Part shown: positions 39,990 through 49,745 of the stretch, piece after piece
How the letters are laid out: each line of letters starts with the position of its first letter
How positions within the stretch are numbered: position 1 is the stretch's first letter
Origin: Burkholderiaceae bacterium
GTDB taxonomy: Bacteria > Pseudomonadota > Gammaproteobacteria > Burkholderiales > Burkholderiaceae
Direction of reading: 5' to 3'
NCBI GenBank assembly: GCA_021166835.1
Contig: JAJPEN010000005.1
Location: forward strand, 1 to 64,000
Length of the DNA: 64,000 bases
Notes under the pieces: model-generated
What the model was told of the DNA's origin: nothing
Database searches by the model: none
Seen by the model: the letters and a program-made list of their open reading frames with translations, nothing else
Translations under genes and position numbers: made by a program

Positions 39990-42626
39990 ATGAAACCGTT
40001 GTCGATATTCCTGGCGACGCTGCTCGTCGCCCTGTCGCTGCTCGGGCACGCGCCAGGCGTCCGCGCCAGCGCCTACGAAGCCAAGCTCCCCCCGGACCTG
40101 GCCACCGCTCCCGACCTGTGCGCGCGCGTGCCCTGCCGCGACGTGCTGCCCGCCGCCACCACGTTCTCCGAGCGCAAGGGCCAGCCGCCCTACGTGGAGG
40201 GCTATGCCGGCGAGGGAAATGCGCGCCGGCTGGTCGGCTACGTGATGCTGTCCACCGATATCACCGATACGCCGGCTTATTCCGGCAAGCCGGTGGTCAC
40301 GCTGATCGGCATGGACGCCGCCGGCCGCTACACGGGCGTGCGCGTGCTCAAGCACAGCGAGCCGATCCTGCTGCTGGGCATTCCCGAATCGGCGCTGACG
40401 CGATTCACCGACCAGTACGTCGGCAAGTCGGTGCACGACAAGATCGCGGTCGGTCCGCCGCGCCCCGAGGAGAACGTGCTCGGCGTGGACGCGATCTCGG
40501 GCGCCACCGTCACCGTGATCACTCAGAACCAGGTGATCACCACCAGCGGCACCGCCATCGGACGCCAGGTGGGCCTGTTGCCGCCGGTCGTGCGCGAGCC
40601 GGCGAAATGGGCGCCGCTGCCGCCGGAACAGAGCTGGGCGGCGCTGGTGTCCAGCGGCGCGGTGCAGCGCCTCGTGGTGCAGCCCGAGCAGGTCGGGCTG
40701 CCGCGCACCGGCCAGCCGTTCATCGAGCTGTGGTTCGGCAGCCTCGACCATCCCGACATCGGCCGCAGCCTGCTGGGCGATGCCGCCTGGGAGGGTCTGC
40801 GCGCGCAGTTGAAGCCGCACGAGCACGCCCTGTTCATCATCCGCACCGCCGGCGAGGAATCCTTCAAGGGCTCGGGCTACGTGCGCGGCGGCCTGTACGA
40901 CCGCGTGCAGGTCCGGCAGGACGACGACGCGTTCACCTTCCGCGACCTCGACTACCTCAACCTGTACGGGCTGAAGGCCGCCGGCGCCCCGGCCTACACC
41001 GAGTCGGCGATCTTCGTGATCCGCTCCCGGGCGTTCTCCGCCGCCTATCCGTGGCGGCTCAGTTTCCTCGGCAGCCGGGTCGACCGGGCCACGGGCGCGC
41101 GCACCTTCGCGAACTTCGACGCGCGCTACTGGCTGCCGGCCGCGGCGCTGGAAGGCGGACGACCGAAGATCGAAACGCCGCGGGCGCCGTGGATGCGGGT
41201 GTGGAAGACGCGCGCGGTGGAGATCGCGCTGTTCGGCGTGCTGCTGGCGGCGGTCACGGTGGTCTACGCGCAACGCGAGCGGCTGACGCGTCGCGCCACC
41301 CACCGCAACAAGTGGCCGGTCAACGCGTTCAAGTACAGCGCGTGGGTGCTCAGCGTGGTGTTCGTGGGCTTCGGCGCGATGGCCCAGCCCTCGGTCACGC
41401 AGGTGCTCACCTGGTTCCACTCGCTGCTGTTCGCCTGGCACTGGGAGCTGTTCCTCAGCGATCCGTTCATCTTCCTGTTCTGGATCTTCATCATCGTCAC
41501 GGTGTTCCTGTTTGGCCGCGGCCTGTTCTGCGGATGGATGTGCCCGTTCGGATCGCTGCAGGAGATCCTCCACAAGACGGCCGGCCGCCTCGGCCTGAAG
41601 CGCTGGCAGTTCAAGCTTGCGCAGCGTTGGCACGACCGGCTCAAGTGGGTGAAATACGCGGTGTTCTTCGGCCTGCTGACCGTCTCGATGTTCTCGATGG
41701 GTCTGGCCGAGGTGCTCGCCGAGGTCGAGCCATTCAAGACCACCTTCCTGGTCGGCGTCACGAACCGCGCGTGGCCCTACGGGCTGTTCGTCGCGGTGCT
41801 GCTGGGCCTGTCGATCCTCGTCGAGCGCCCCTATTGCAAGTACCTGTGCCCGCTCGGCGGCGCGCTGGCGATGCCGAGCACCTTCCGCTGGTTCGGCCTG
41901 CGGCGCAAGCCCGACTGCAACACCTGCAAGGCGTGCGCGCGCGGCTGCGGCTCGCAGGCGATCGACGAGCACGGCCGCATCGACCATCGCGAATGCCTGC
42001 ACTGCCTCGACTGCATGGTGCTCTATACCGACCCCACCGGCTGTCCGCCACTGGGCCAGGAGCGCAAGCGGCGCGAACGCGCCGGCCTGCCGCTCACGGC
42101 GATCGGCCGCGACGGCTACTACATCCCGATCGTTCCGCTGGCGGCCGAAACGATGGCCGGTGCATCGCCCGCGCAGGCGGCCGGCCGGCCCGTACAGGGT
42201 ATCGATCCGCGCCTGCCGACGCCGGCGGTCACGCCGCCCTACGCCGCCGGCGGCGGCCTGCTCGCCTGGCTGGCCGGCGAGTTGCGCGATCACCTGTGGC
42301 CCTGGAGCCGCCACGGCTGGGCGAACAACCGCGCGCTGCAGGCCGCGGGCATCGCGCTGGCCGCCGCGGTCACGGTGGTCTGGCTGCTTGCCGCCGACGG
42401 ACGGATGTCCTCGGCCGCGGTGATCGGATGGTGGTTCGGCTGGAGCGTCTACGAGGTGCTGATCCGCATGCAGGGCAAGCGCCACGTCAAGGACGGGCCG
42501 TGGTGGGGCCGCACCTGGCGCGAGGCGGGTGTGATGGACATGCTCAGCTACGTCGGCTTCAAGAACCTGCTGATCGGCGCCACGCTGTTCCTCGCCCTCG
42601 AGGCGCTCGGGCTGATGCCCGGGTGA
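39990..42626 (+). CDS. nosR: NosR, flavin and iron-sulfur protein for N2O reduction
   Basis: 878 residues, longer than the more usual 700-odd. Signal peptide (1-28), periplasmic FMN-binding domain with flavinylation motif DAISGATVT (acceptor Thr175), five to six membrane helices, cytoplasmic CGWMCPFG and CKYLCPLGG motifs, then two ferredoxin-type 4Fe-4S clusters (CNTCKACARGCGSQ and CLHCLDC, about 643-680). The last 180 residues hold additional helices and a conserved GVMDMLSYVGFKN end. NosR passes electrons to NosZ and is needed for its maturation. ApbE encoded next to nosZ probably flavinylates it. Confidence 0.95.
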   Translation: MKPLSIFLATLLVALSLLGHAPGVRASAYEAKLPPDLATAPDLCARVPCRDVLPAATTFSERKGQPPYVEGYAGEGNARRLVGYVMLSTDITDTPAYSGKPVVTLIGMDAAGRYTGVRVLKHSEPILLLGIPESALTRFTDQYVGKSVHDKIAVGPPRPEENVLGVDAISGATVTVITQNQVITTSGTAIGRQVGLLPPVVREPAKWAPLPPEQSWAALVSSGAVQRLVVQPEQVGLPRTGQPFIELWFGSLDHPDIGRSLLGDAAWEGLRAQLKPHEHALFIIRTAGEESFKGSGYVRGGLYDRVQVRQDDDAFTFRDLDYLNLYGLKAAGAPAYTESAIFVIRSRAFSAAYPWRLSFLGSRVDRATGARTFANFDARYWLPAAALEGGRPKIETPRAPWMRVWKTRAVEIALFGVLLAAVTVVYAQRERLTRRATHRNKWPVNAFKYSAWVLSVVFVGFGAMAQPSVTQVLTWFHSLLFAWHWELFLSDPFIFLFWIFIIVTVFLFGRGLFCGWMCPFGSLQEILHKTAGRLGLKRWQFKLAQRWHDRLKWVKYAVFFGLLTVSMFSMGLAEVLAEVEPFKTTFLVGVTNRAWPYGLFVAVLLGLSILVERPYCKYLCPLGGALAMPSTFRWFGLRRKPDCNTCKACARGCGSQAIDEHGRIDHRECLHCLDCMVLYTDPTGCPPLGQERKRRERAGLPLTAIGRDGYYIPIVPLAAETMAGASPAQAAGRPVQGIDPRLPTPAVTPPYAAGGGLLAWLAGELRDHLWPWSRHGWANNRALQAAGIALAAAVTVVWLLAADGRMSSAAVIGWWFGWSVYEVLIRMQGKRHVKDGPWWGRTWREAGVMDMLSYVGFKNLLIGATLFLALEALGLMPG

Positions 42627-42631
42627 TTCCG

Positions 42632-43954
42632 ATGCGAAGATCGCCGCCCCCCTGCCGCCGGCGGCGCGCATCCGCCGCCGCGCTGGCCTGCGCCGTCGTC
42701 GCGGGCATCGCCGCTGCCGCGTGCACGGCCGCCGCGGCAGCCACCTGGACGGTGCGGCCCGGCCAGCCGCTGCAGCCGGTCATCGACGCCGCCGCGGCCG
42801 GCGACGTGATCGAGGTGCAGCGCGGCGTCTACGACGGCAACCTGCGGATCGACAAGCCCCTCACCCTGCGGGGCGTCGAGCGGCCGACGATCCGCGGCGG
42901 CCAGCGCGGCGACACGATCCGCGTCGAGGCGCCCGACGTCACCATCGAGGGCCTGATCGTGCGCGACTCGGGCGACAGCCTGAAGGACCAGAACGCCGGC
43001 ATCTACGTCCGGCCGGGCGCGCATCGCGCGGCGGTGCGCCGCTGCGACCTCACCTACAACCTGTTCGGCCTGTGGATCGAGAAGGCCGACGACGTGCGCA
43101 TCGAGCACAACCGGATCACCGGCAAGCGCGACTACGCCAGCCCGCAGCGCGGCAACGGCGTGCAGCTGTACAACACGAAGGGCGCGCAGATCGTCGGCAA
43201 CGACATCAGCTTCGTGCGCGACGCGCTGTACATCGACGTGTCGCACCACGCGGTGTTCCGCGGCAACCGCCTGCATCACAGCCGCTACGGCACGCATTAC
43301 ATGAACTCGTACCACAACCTGTGGGAAGACAACGACAGCTGGTCCAACCGCGGCGGCATCGCGCTGATGGAAGTGCGCGACAACGTCGTGCGCAACAACC
43401 GGGCGTGGGACAACCTCGACCACGGCATCATGCTGCGCACGCTGCAGGACTCCGTCGTCGAGGGCAACGTGGTGGCGCGCAACCCGCGCGGCTTCTTCAT
43501 CTACGACGTGGAGTACACCACGCTGCGCGGCAACCTGGTGCTCGACAACGACGTCGGCGTGCACCTGTCGGCCGGCTCCACGCGCAACACGGTCGACGGC
43601 AACGACTTCATCGGCAACCGCGAGCAGGTGCGCTACGTCGGCGCGCGCGACGAGCGCTGGGGCGGCGAGCGCGGCAACCACTGGAGCAACTACCTCGGAT
43701 GGGACCGCGACGGCGACGCGCGCGGCGACGTGCCCTACGAGGCCAACGACCTCGTCGACCGGCTGAGCTGGCGGCACCCCGCCGTGAAGCTGCTGCTGGC
43801 GAGCCCGGCGGTGCAGGCGCTGCGCGTGGTAGGCCAGCAGTTCCCGGTGCTGCGCGTGCCCAGCGTGGTCGAGCCGCGCCCGCGCATGGATCCGGCCTGG
43901 AAGCAATGGACGGCCTGGCGGACCAGGCTGCGGGGAGTGTCCGATGCGCGCTGA
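42632..43954 (+). CDS. nosD: NosD, periplasmic copper-site maturation protein
   Basis: About 440 residues from ATG 42632; an in-frame GTG at 42623 overlaps the nosR stop and is an alternative. A signal peptide (ending about residue 35, TAAAAATW) precedes parallel beta-helix repeats (from about 45 to 330; phrases such as VEGNVVARNPRGFFIYDVEY). NosD works with the NosFY ABC transporter in assembling the CuZ cluster of NosZ. Its 3' end overlaps nosF by 11 bases. Confidence 0.94.
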   Translation: MRRSPPPCRRRRASAAALACAVVAGIAAAACTAAAAATWTVRPGQPLQPVIDAAAAGDVIEVQRGVYDGNLRIDKPLTLRGVERPTIRGGQRGDTIRVEAPDVTIEGLIVRDSGDSLKDQNAGIYVRPGAHRAAVRRCDLTYNLFGLWIEKADDVRIEHNRITGKRDYASPQRGNGVQLYNTKGAQIVGNDISFVRDALYIDVSHHAVFRGNRLHHSRYGTHYMNSYHNLWEDNDSWSNRGGIALMEVRDNVVRNNRAWDNLDHGIMLRTLQDSVVEGNVVARNPRGFFIYDVEYTTLRGNLVLDNDVGVHLSAGSTRNTVDGNDFIGNREQVRYVGARDERWGGERGNHWSNYLGWDRDGDARGDVPYEANDLVDRLSWRHPAVKLLLASPAVQALRVVGQQFPVLRVPSVVEPRPRMDPAWKQWTAWRTRLRGVSDAR

Positions 43955-44891
43955 CGCCTCGATGCTCGGCGCGGCGATCTCGCTGCGCGGCGTCAGCAAG
44001 CGCTTCGGCGCGGTGCTGGCCGTCGACGACGTCGATCTGGACATCCGCCGCGGCGAAGTGTTCGGCCTGATCGGCCACAACGGCGCCGGCAAGAGCACGC
44101 TGTTCCGGATGATGCTCGGGCTGCTGCCGCCGAGCGCCGGCACCCTCCACGTGGCCGGCGTCCCGGTGTCGGGCGGCGACGCGCGCGCCGTGCGCCGCGC
44201 GATCGGCTACCTGCCCGAGAACGTCGCCCTGTGGGACAACCTCACCGGGCTGGAGACGCTGCACTTCTTCGCGCGCCTGAAGGCGGTGCCGGCCGGCGAG
44301 TGCGCGCCGGCGCTGGCGAAGGTCGGCCTGGAGGCCGCGGCGCGACGCCCGGTGCGCGAGTACTCCAAGGGCATGCGCCAGCGCCTGGGCTTCGCGCAGG
44401 CGCTGCTGGGCCGGCCGCAGGTGCTGTTCCTCGACGAGCCCACCACCGGCCTGGATCCGCAGGCGATCCGCGCATTCTGGGACACGCTGTCGACGCTGCG
44501 CGACCAGGGCGTGACCATGGTGCTCAGCTCGCACATCCTGGCCGAGCTGCAGCATCGCGTCGACCGGCTCGCGGTGCTGGTCGCCGGCCGCGTGCAGGCG
44601 CTGGGCAGCGTCGAGCAACTGCGCGAGGAGCGCGGCCTGCCGCTGACCGTATCGTTGCGCCTGGCCGAGGGCGACGTGCGCGCGGCAGAGCAGGCGCTGA
44701 CCGCGGACGCCTGCGGCGCCGTTGTCGTCGAACGCACCGCCGAAGGCCTGCGCGTGCGCTGCCCGCATTCGACCAAGGTGGCCGTGCTGCAGGCGCTCGC
44801 GCCGCTCGGTTCGCGGCTGCTCGACGTGCAGATCGCCGAGCCCTCGCTCGAGGACCTGTTCTTCGGCTCGTCGGGGCGGTGGACCCGATGA
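43944..44891 (+). CDS. nosF: NosF, ABC transporter ATPase
   Basis: 315 residues. Walker A GHNGAGKST, signature YSKGMRQRLGFAQ, Walker B VLFLDEPTTGLDP and a C-terminal domain of about 95 residues, as in NosF. It drives the NosFY transporter that helps build the NosZ copper cluster. Overlaps nosD at the start and nosY at the end (ATGA), so translation is coupled. Confidence 0.94.
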   Translation: MRADASMLGAAISLRGVSKRFGAVLAVDDVDLDIRRGEVFGLIGHNGAGKSTLFRMMLGLLPPSAGTLHVAGVPVSGGDARAVRRAIGYLPENVALWDNLTGLETLHFFARLKAVPAGECAPALAKVGLEAAARRPVREYSKGMRQRLGFAQALLGRPQVLFLDEPTTGLDPQAIRAFWDTLSTLRDQGVTMVLSSHILAELQHRVDRLAVLVAGRVQALGSVEQLREERGLPLTVSLRLAEGDVRAAEQALTADACGAVVVERTAEGLRVRCPHSTKVAVLQALAPLGSRLLDVQIAEPSLEDLFFGSSGRWTR

Positions 44892-45706
44892 TCGAGATGC
44901 GACAGATATCGGCCGTCGCCGCGAAGGAGTTCCGCGACCGGCTGCGCAACCGCTGGGTGCTGGCGGTGGCACTGGTGTTCGCGGTGTTCTCGCTCGTCAT
45001 CACCTACGCCGGCGGCGCGCAGCAGGGCGCGGTGGGGCTGCGCTCGCTCGAGTTCACGATCGCCAGCCTGGTGAGCCTCGTGATCTACCTGGTGCCGCTG
45101 ATCGCGCTGCTGCTCGGCTTCGACGCTATCGTCGGCGAACGCGAGCGCGGCTCGCTCGACCTCCTGCTCGCGCTGCCGCTCACGCGCACCGAGCTGCTGC
45201 TCGGCAAGTACCTCGGCCTCGCCGGCGCACTGGCGCTGGCGATGCTCGCCGGCCTGGCGCTGGTCGGCGGCGTGCTGGTGCGCAACTTCGGCACCGACGC
45301 GCTGTACCACTACGGCGGTTTCGTGCTCAGCGCAGTGCTGCTCGGGCTCGCCTTCCTCAGCCTGGCGGTGCTGATGTCGGTGCTGGCGCGCGATCGCACG
45401 CGCGCCTCGGGCCTGGCGATCGTCTCGTGGTTCTTCTTCGTGCTGGTGTTCGATCTGCTGCTGCTGGGCGCACTGGTCGGCACCGGCGGCCGCTACGGCG
45501 GCGAGATCTTCCCGTACCTGCTGCTGCTCAATCCGGCCGACGTGTTCCGCATCCTCAACGTCTTCTCGCTCGACGAGGTGCGCAACATCCACGGCGTCGC
45601 CGGAATCGCGCTGCAGGTCCTCGGCGACGTCCGGGTGCTCGGCGCCGCGATGCTGGCATGGATCGTCGCGCCCCTGGCGCTGGCCAACTGGAGATTCAAG
45701 CCGTGA
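44888..45706 (+). CDS. nosY: NosY, ABC transporter permease
   Basis: 272 residues with six membrane helices. The N-terminus has AAVAAKEFRDRLRNRW, and mid-protein GFDAIVGERERGSLDLLLALP is the family signature of ABC-2-type permeases including NosY. It pairs with NosF. The gene starts within the nosF stop and its stop overlaps the nosL GTG. Confidence 0.93.
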   Translation: MIEMRQISAVAAKEFRDRLRNRWVLAVALVFAVFSLVITYAGGAQQGAVGLRSLEFTIASLVSLVIYLVPLIALLLGFDAIVGERERGSLDLLLALPLTRTELLLGKYLGLAGALALAMLAGLALVGGVLVRNFGTDALYHYGGFVLSAVLLGLAFLSLAVLMSVLARDRTRASGLAIVSWFFFVLVFDLLLLGALVGTGGRYGGEIFPYLLLLNPADVFRILNVFSLDEVRNIHGVAGIALQVLGDVRVLGAAMLAWIVAPLALANWRFKP

Positions 45707-46287
45707 AGTCCCTCTGCAACTGCGGCCGGCATGCCCTGTCGGCTGCCCCGGGCGGCGGGCGCCGCCGCTTTCTCGGATCGCTCGCCGTCGCCGCACTCGG
45801 CGCCCTCGCCGGCTGCGACGGCCCCGGCAGCGGCAGCAGCGGCGGGAGCGCGGCCGCGCCGCGGGAGATCGGAGCGTCCACGTCCTGCGAGCTCGACGGC
45901 ATGCTGCTGGCCGACTATCCCGGACCGAAGGCGCAGCTGTTCTACGCCGATGCCGCCGAGCCGGCATTCTTCTGCGACACCGTCGAGCTGCTCGACGTGC
46001 TGCTGCGCCCCGAGCAGGTGCGCAAGGTCAGCGCGGCCTACGTGCAGGACATGGGACGCGCCGACTGGGACGAGCCGCGCGGCCACTGGATCGACGCGCG
46101 CAGCGCGTTCTACGTGCGGGGCAGCCGGCGGCACGGCTCGATGGGAACGACATTGGCCACCTTTTCCGGGGAAGCCGAGGCGCGCGCGTTCGCCGGGCAG
46201 TACGGCGGCACGGTGCTGCGCTTCGAGGAGATCAAGCCCGAGATGGTCGACCTGGGCGGCGGCGCCAGATTCGACCAGCGCATGTGA
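45703..46287 (+). CDS. nosL: NosL, copper-binding lipoprotein (first copy)
   Basis: 194 residues from GTG 45703, overlapping the nosY stop. RRRFLGSLAVAALGALAGC combines a twin-arginine signal with a lipobox (Cys about 40). NosL supplies Cu(I) for NosZ assembly. In this copy the usual metal motif CxxCGM reads CELDGM: the second Cys of CxxC is Asp. The rest is typical (LLADYPGPKAQLFYAD, ETFS/TFSGEAEARAFAGQYGG). The adjacent second copy keeps the full motif. Confidence 0.9.
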   Translation: MKSLCNCGRHALSAAPGGGRRRFLGSLAVAALGALAGCDGPGSGSSGGSAAAPREIGASTSCELDGMLLADYPGPKAQLFYADAAEPAFFCDTVELLDVLLRPEQVRKVSAAYVQDMGRADWDEPRGHWIDARSAFYVRGSRRHGSMGTTLATFSGEAEARAFAGQYGGTVLRFEEIKPEMVDLGGGARFDQRM

Positions 46288-46958
46288 TCGCCAACGGCAT
46301 GCCGGCGCCGACGGCACGGGAAAACGGACGCCGCCGCCGGCTGCTCGCCGCCGTGGCCGGCTCGGGGGTCGCGGCCGCGGCAGCGCTGTTCGGCCGAAGA
46401 CACCTGCCGGGAATGCAGTCCCGATCGCCATCCGGCTCACTGCCGGGATCGCCACCGGCGCGGTTGCCGGCCGAGCTGTGCGTCGTCGCCCCGGCGCTGC
46501 CGTACGACCCGGCCAGCGGCCTGCCGCCGCACGCGCCCCGCCCGGTACCGGCCGACGCGCGCTGTCCGGTGTGCGGCATGTATCCGGCACGCGATCTTCG
46601 TTGGGCCGCGCAGGTGATCTATGCCGACGCGGCCGTTCACTTCTTCGATTCGCCGCTCACGCTGCACCAGTTCCTGCTCGACATCGAGCGGTACGGGAAC
46701 GGACGCATCGTCGCCGATATCGCGGCGCGCTGGGTGACCGACTTCGAGACGGGCGAATGGGTCGACGCGGATCGCGCTTTCCACGTGCACGGCTCCGACG
46801 CGCTGGGGCCGATGCGCGCAGGCAACCTGCCCGCGTTCGCGTCGCAGGCGGCCGCGCAGCGCTTCGCGCAGAGGCACGGCGGACGCGTTCTGCCCGCCGC
46901 TGCGATCGACCGGGCCCTCCTGCAGACGCTGGAGCGCCGCAGCCGGCACGCGCACTGA
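46284..46958 (+). CDS. NosL-like copper-binding protein (second copy)
   Basis: 224 residues from GTG 46284, overlapping the nosL stop. RRRRLLAAVAGSG near the N-terminus is a Tat-like signal without an obvious lipobox. The NosL motif is complete: CPVCGMYPARDLRW (about residues 92-105), then VIYADAAVHFFDSP. The distance from the signal to the motif is long and Pro-rich. Together with NosL it forms a pair, one with and one without the full cysteine motif. It is probably the last gene of the nos operon. Confidence 0.85.
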   Translation: MIANGMPAPTARENGRRRRLLAAVAGSGVAAAAALFGRRHLPGMQSRSPSGSLPGSPPARLPAELCVVAPALPYDPASGLPPHAPRPVPADARCPVCGMYPARDLRWAAQVIYADAAVHFFDSPLTLHQFLLDIERYGNGRIVADIAARWVTDFETGEWVDADRAFHVHGSDALGPMRAGNLPAFASQAAAQRFAQRHGGRVLPAAAIDRALLQTLERRSRHAH

Positions 46959-47017
46959 AGAAGCCCTGAACGAATCCGCCCTGCGGCTCTTCCCGCGCGG
47001 CGAGCACCCTCCGGCAG

Positions 47018-49717
47018 TCAGTCGAGATCGCGCCACACCCGCTTCAACGCCGGATCGTCGCGATCGGTCTGCACCGAGAAGCCGAGCGCCTGCATCAATC
47101 GCATCATCGGCGCGTTGGCGGCGAGAACGAATCCCTCGATGCGCTCGAGGCCGCGCTTGCGCGCATGCTCGACGATCGCCTGCATCAGCGTCGTGCCCAG
47201 GCCCTGGCGCTGCATTTCGTCGGCGATCGCGATCGCGAACTCGCAGCTGCGGCGATCGGGATTCAGCAGGTAGCGCACGACGCCGATGATCGACTCGTCC
47301 ATGATCGGCTCGTCCATGATCGACTCGTCCTTTTCGCCGGGCAGCACCGCCACCAGCGCCAGCTCGCGGTCGTAGTCGATCTGCGTATAGCGCACCAGCA
47401 TGCGCGGCGACAGCTCGTTCAACGCCGAGATGAAGCGGAAATAGCGCGACTGCTCCGAAAGCGCGCGCACGAAGCGCTGCAGCCGCTCGCCGTCCTCGGC
47501 CTGGATGGGCCGGATCGTGTAGGCGCGTCCGTCGCGCAGCGTGCAGCGACGCACCAGCTCCGACGGATACGGCATGATCGCCATATGCGCATAGCGACGC
47601 TGGTCGTGCGGCTCGCGTGCCGGAAGCTTCGCGTCGGCGACCGCGCGCGCATCGACGGCGATCAGCCCCCCTGCGTCGGCGATGATCGGATTGATGTCCA
47701 GCTCGGCGAGCTGCGGCAGTTCGCAGACCATCTCCGAAACCCGCACGAGCAGCCGCTCGAGCGCCTCGAGATCGACCGCCGGCGCATCGCCGTATTCGCC
47801 GAGCGTGCGTGCCACCCGCGTGCGCGCGATCATGCTGCGCGCGAGAAAGCTGTTCAGCGGCGGGAACTCGACCGTCGTGTCGCGATGGATCTCCACGCGC
47901 GTGCCGCCCGTGCCGAATGCGATCACCGGTCCGAACAGCGGATCGCGGAACACGCCCACGTACAGCTCGCGGCCGTGACGGCCCAGCTTCATCGGCTGCA
48001 GCGTCACGCCCTGGATGCGCGCGGCCGGACGCGCGGCACGCACCGATTGCAGGATCGCGTCGTACTGCTCGCGCACCTCGTTGGCGTTGCGCACGTTCAA
48101 CGACACGCCGCCGACGTCGCTCTTGTGCGCGACGTCCGACGAGCTGATCTTCATCGCCACCGGATAGCCGATCCGGTCGGCTGCCGCCACCGCCTCGTCG
48201 CGGCTGGCCGCCAGCACCGTGCGGTTCACCGGAACGTGGAAGGCGTCGAGCAGCGTCTTCGATTCCAGCTCGGTCAGCACCTCCCGCCCTTCGGCGAGCG
48301 CCGCATCGAGCACCGCGCGCGCGCGGGCGACGTCGGGTGCGGTCATGTCGGACAGCGAGCGCGGCGTCTGCTGCAGCAGCAGCTGGTTCTGGTAGAAGGT
48401 GGCCACCGTCGAGAACGCGTCCACCGCGGCCTCCGGCGTGCGGTAGACGGGAACGCCGGCCGCATCGAGCCAGGCGCGCAGCGGCCGCGTCGAATTGTCG
48501 CCGAGCCAGCAGGCGAACAGCGGCTTGCCCAGCGTGCCGGCGATGCGCGCGATGCGCTCGGTGATCTGCGGCGCGTCCACCCCGGCGAAGGGCGACAGCA
48601 GCGCGAGCATCGCGTCCGACTCCGGATCGTAGGCGATGGCCTCGAGCGCGCTGGCGTAATCGTCGGCGCTCGCCTCGAGCCCCAGGTTCAACGGATTGGA
48701 GATCTCTACGCCCGGCAGCGCCGCCTCGAGCCTGCGCCTCGTCGGCTCGGTATACGGCAGCAGCCGGATGTTGGCGAACCACGCCTGGTCGGAGGCGAGC
48801 ACGAGCGGTCCGTTGCCGTTGCCGATCATCGCGAGCCGCTTGCCGAGCGGCCAGTTGCGCGACGCGAGATAGCGCACCGCCGTGAACAGCTGCGTGAACA
48901 GGCGCACCTGCACGGCGCCTGCCCGTCGCAGCGCTGCGCTGTAGATCGCGTCGCTGCCGACGATCGCCCCCGAATGCGTGCGCGCCGTCGGCCGGCTGGC
49001 GGCGTCGCGCCCGCCCTTGAGCACGACGACCGGCTTGACCGAGGCGAGCGCACGCAGCGCGCTCATGAAGCTGCGCGAATCGCGCACCGCCTCGAGATAG
49101 ACGACCACCGCCTTCGTCGACGGATCGTTCGCGAGGAAGTCGAGCACCTGCGCGACGTCGATGTCGAGCTCGGCGCCCAGCGAAACCGCCAGCGAGAAAC
49201 CGATCGCGGTGTCGCCGGCCCAGTCGAGGATCGCGCCGCCCAGCACGCCCGACTGCGAGACGAGCGCGACGTTGCCCGGCGGCGGCAACGCGCCGAGCCG
49301 CCCGGCGTCGAGCCTGCGCGGCGGGCGCGCGAAGCCCAGCGTGCCGGGGCCTAGCAGCCGGATGCGCGCCTCGCGCGCCATCGCGAGCAACCGCTCCGTG
49401 ACGACCGGCGGCGGCGTCTGGCACAACAGCATCGCCGCGCGCGCGCCCAGAACGATCGCCTCGCGCAGGGCGTCGAGCACGTGCGCGGAATCGACGGCGA
49501 GCACGGCGAGGTCCACGCCGATGCCGTGGTCGGGTGCACGCGCGCCCTCCGTCGCCGATTCCGCGCGCGGCGCCAGCACGATGCGGCGCACCTGCGCCTT
49601 CGACTCGCCGAGCTTGCGCCCCAGTTCCTCGACCCACTCCGGCGCCGGGGACGGCCCCGAGACGAACGCGATGCGCGAAGGATCGAACAGCGAGGTCAGC
49701 GTGTGCAGGTGTTCCAC
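47018..49717 (-). CDS. Acyl-CoA synthetase (NDP-forming)-GNAT fusion (Pat-like protein acetyltransferase)
   Basis: 899 residues from GTG 49717. Residues 1-700 are the CoA-binding, succinyl-CoA-synthetase-like and ATP-grasp domains of NDP-forming acyl-CoA synthetases (RTHSGAIVGSD; KISSSDVAHKSDVGGV). Residues about 725-899 are a GNAT domain (SEQSRYFRFISAL, RQGLGTTLMQAIVEHARKRG). This matches Pat/PatZ, which acetylates lysines of metabolic enzymes such as acetyl-CoA synthetase. A 15-bp triple repeat (47286-47330) adds MDEPIMDESI in the GNAT part. It lies 28 bases after an AcuC-type deacetylase gene. Confidence 0.88.
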   Translation of the reverse strand: MEHLHTLTSLFDPSRIAFVSGPSPAPEWVEELGRKLGESKAQVRRIVLAPRAESATEGARAPDHGIGVDLAVLAVDSAHVLDALREAIVLGARAAMLLCQTPPPVVTERLLAMAREARIRLLGPGTLGFARPPRRLDAGRLGALPPPGNVALVSQSGVLGGAILDWAGDTAIGFSLAVSLGAELDIDVAQVLDFLANDPSTKAVVVYLEAVRDSRSFMSALRALASVKPVVVLKGGRDAASRPTARTHSGAIVGSDAIYSAALRRAGAVQVRLFTQLFTAVRYLASRNWPLGKRLAMIGNGNGPLVLASDQAWFANIRLLPYTEPTRRRLEAALPGVEISNPLNLGLEASADDYASALEAIAYDPESDAMLALLSPFAGVDAPQITERIARIAGTLGKPLFACWLGDNSTRPLRAWLDAAGVPVYRTPEAAVDAFSTVATFYQNQLLLQQTPRSLSDMTAPDVARARAVLDAALAEGREVLTELESKTLLDAFHVPVNRTVLAASRDEAVAAADRIGYPVAMKISSSDVAHKSDVGGVSLNVRNANEVREQYDAILQSVRAARPAARIQGVTLQPMKLGRHGRELYVGVFRDPLFGPVIAFGTGGTRVEIHRDTTVEFPPLNSFLARSMIARTRVARTLGEYGDAPAVDLEALERLLVRVSEMVCELPQLAELDINPIIADAGGLIAVDARAVADAKLPAREPHDQRRYAHMAIMPYPSELVRRCTLRDGRAYTIRPIQAEDGERLQRFVRALSEQSRYFRFISALNELSPRMLVRYTQIDYDRELALVAVLPGEKDESIMDEPIMDESIIGVVRYLLNPDRRSCEFAIAIADEMQRQGLGTTLMQAIVEHARKRGLERIEGFVLAANAPMMRLMQALGFSVQTDRDDPALKRVWRDLD
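47286..47330 (-). repeat. In-frame 15-bp triple repeat inside the Pat-like gene
   Basis: ATGATCGACTCGTCC occurs three times in tandem with one changed base in the middle copy. On the coding strand it gives DESIM-DEPIM-DESII in the GNAT domain, between the two strands that flank the acetyl-CoA site in related proteins. A single copy would suffice for the normal fold. Confidence 0.9.
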
Positions 49718-49745
49718 GTCGGCGGCCGAACGCGGCGCAGGGCCG

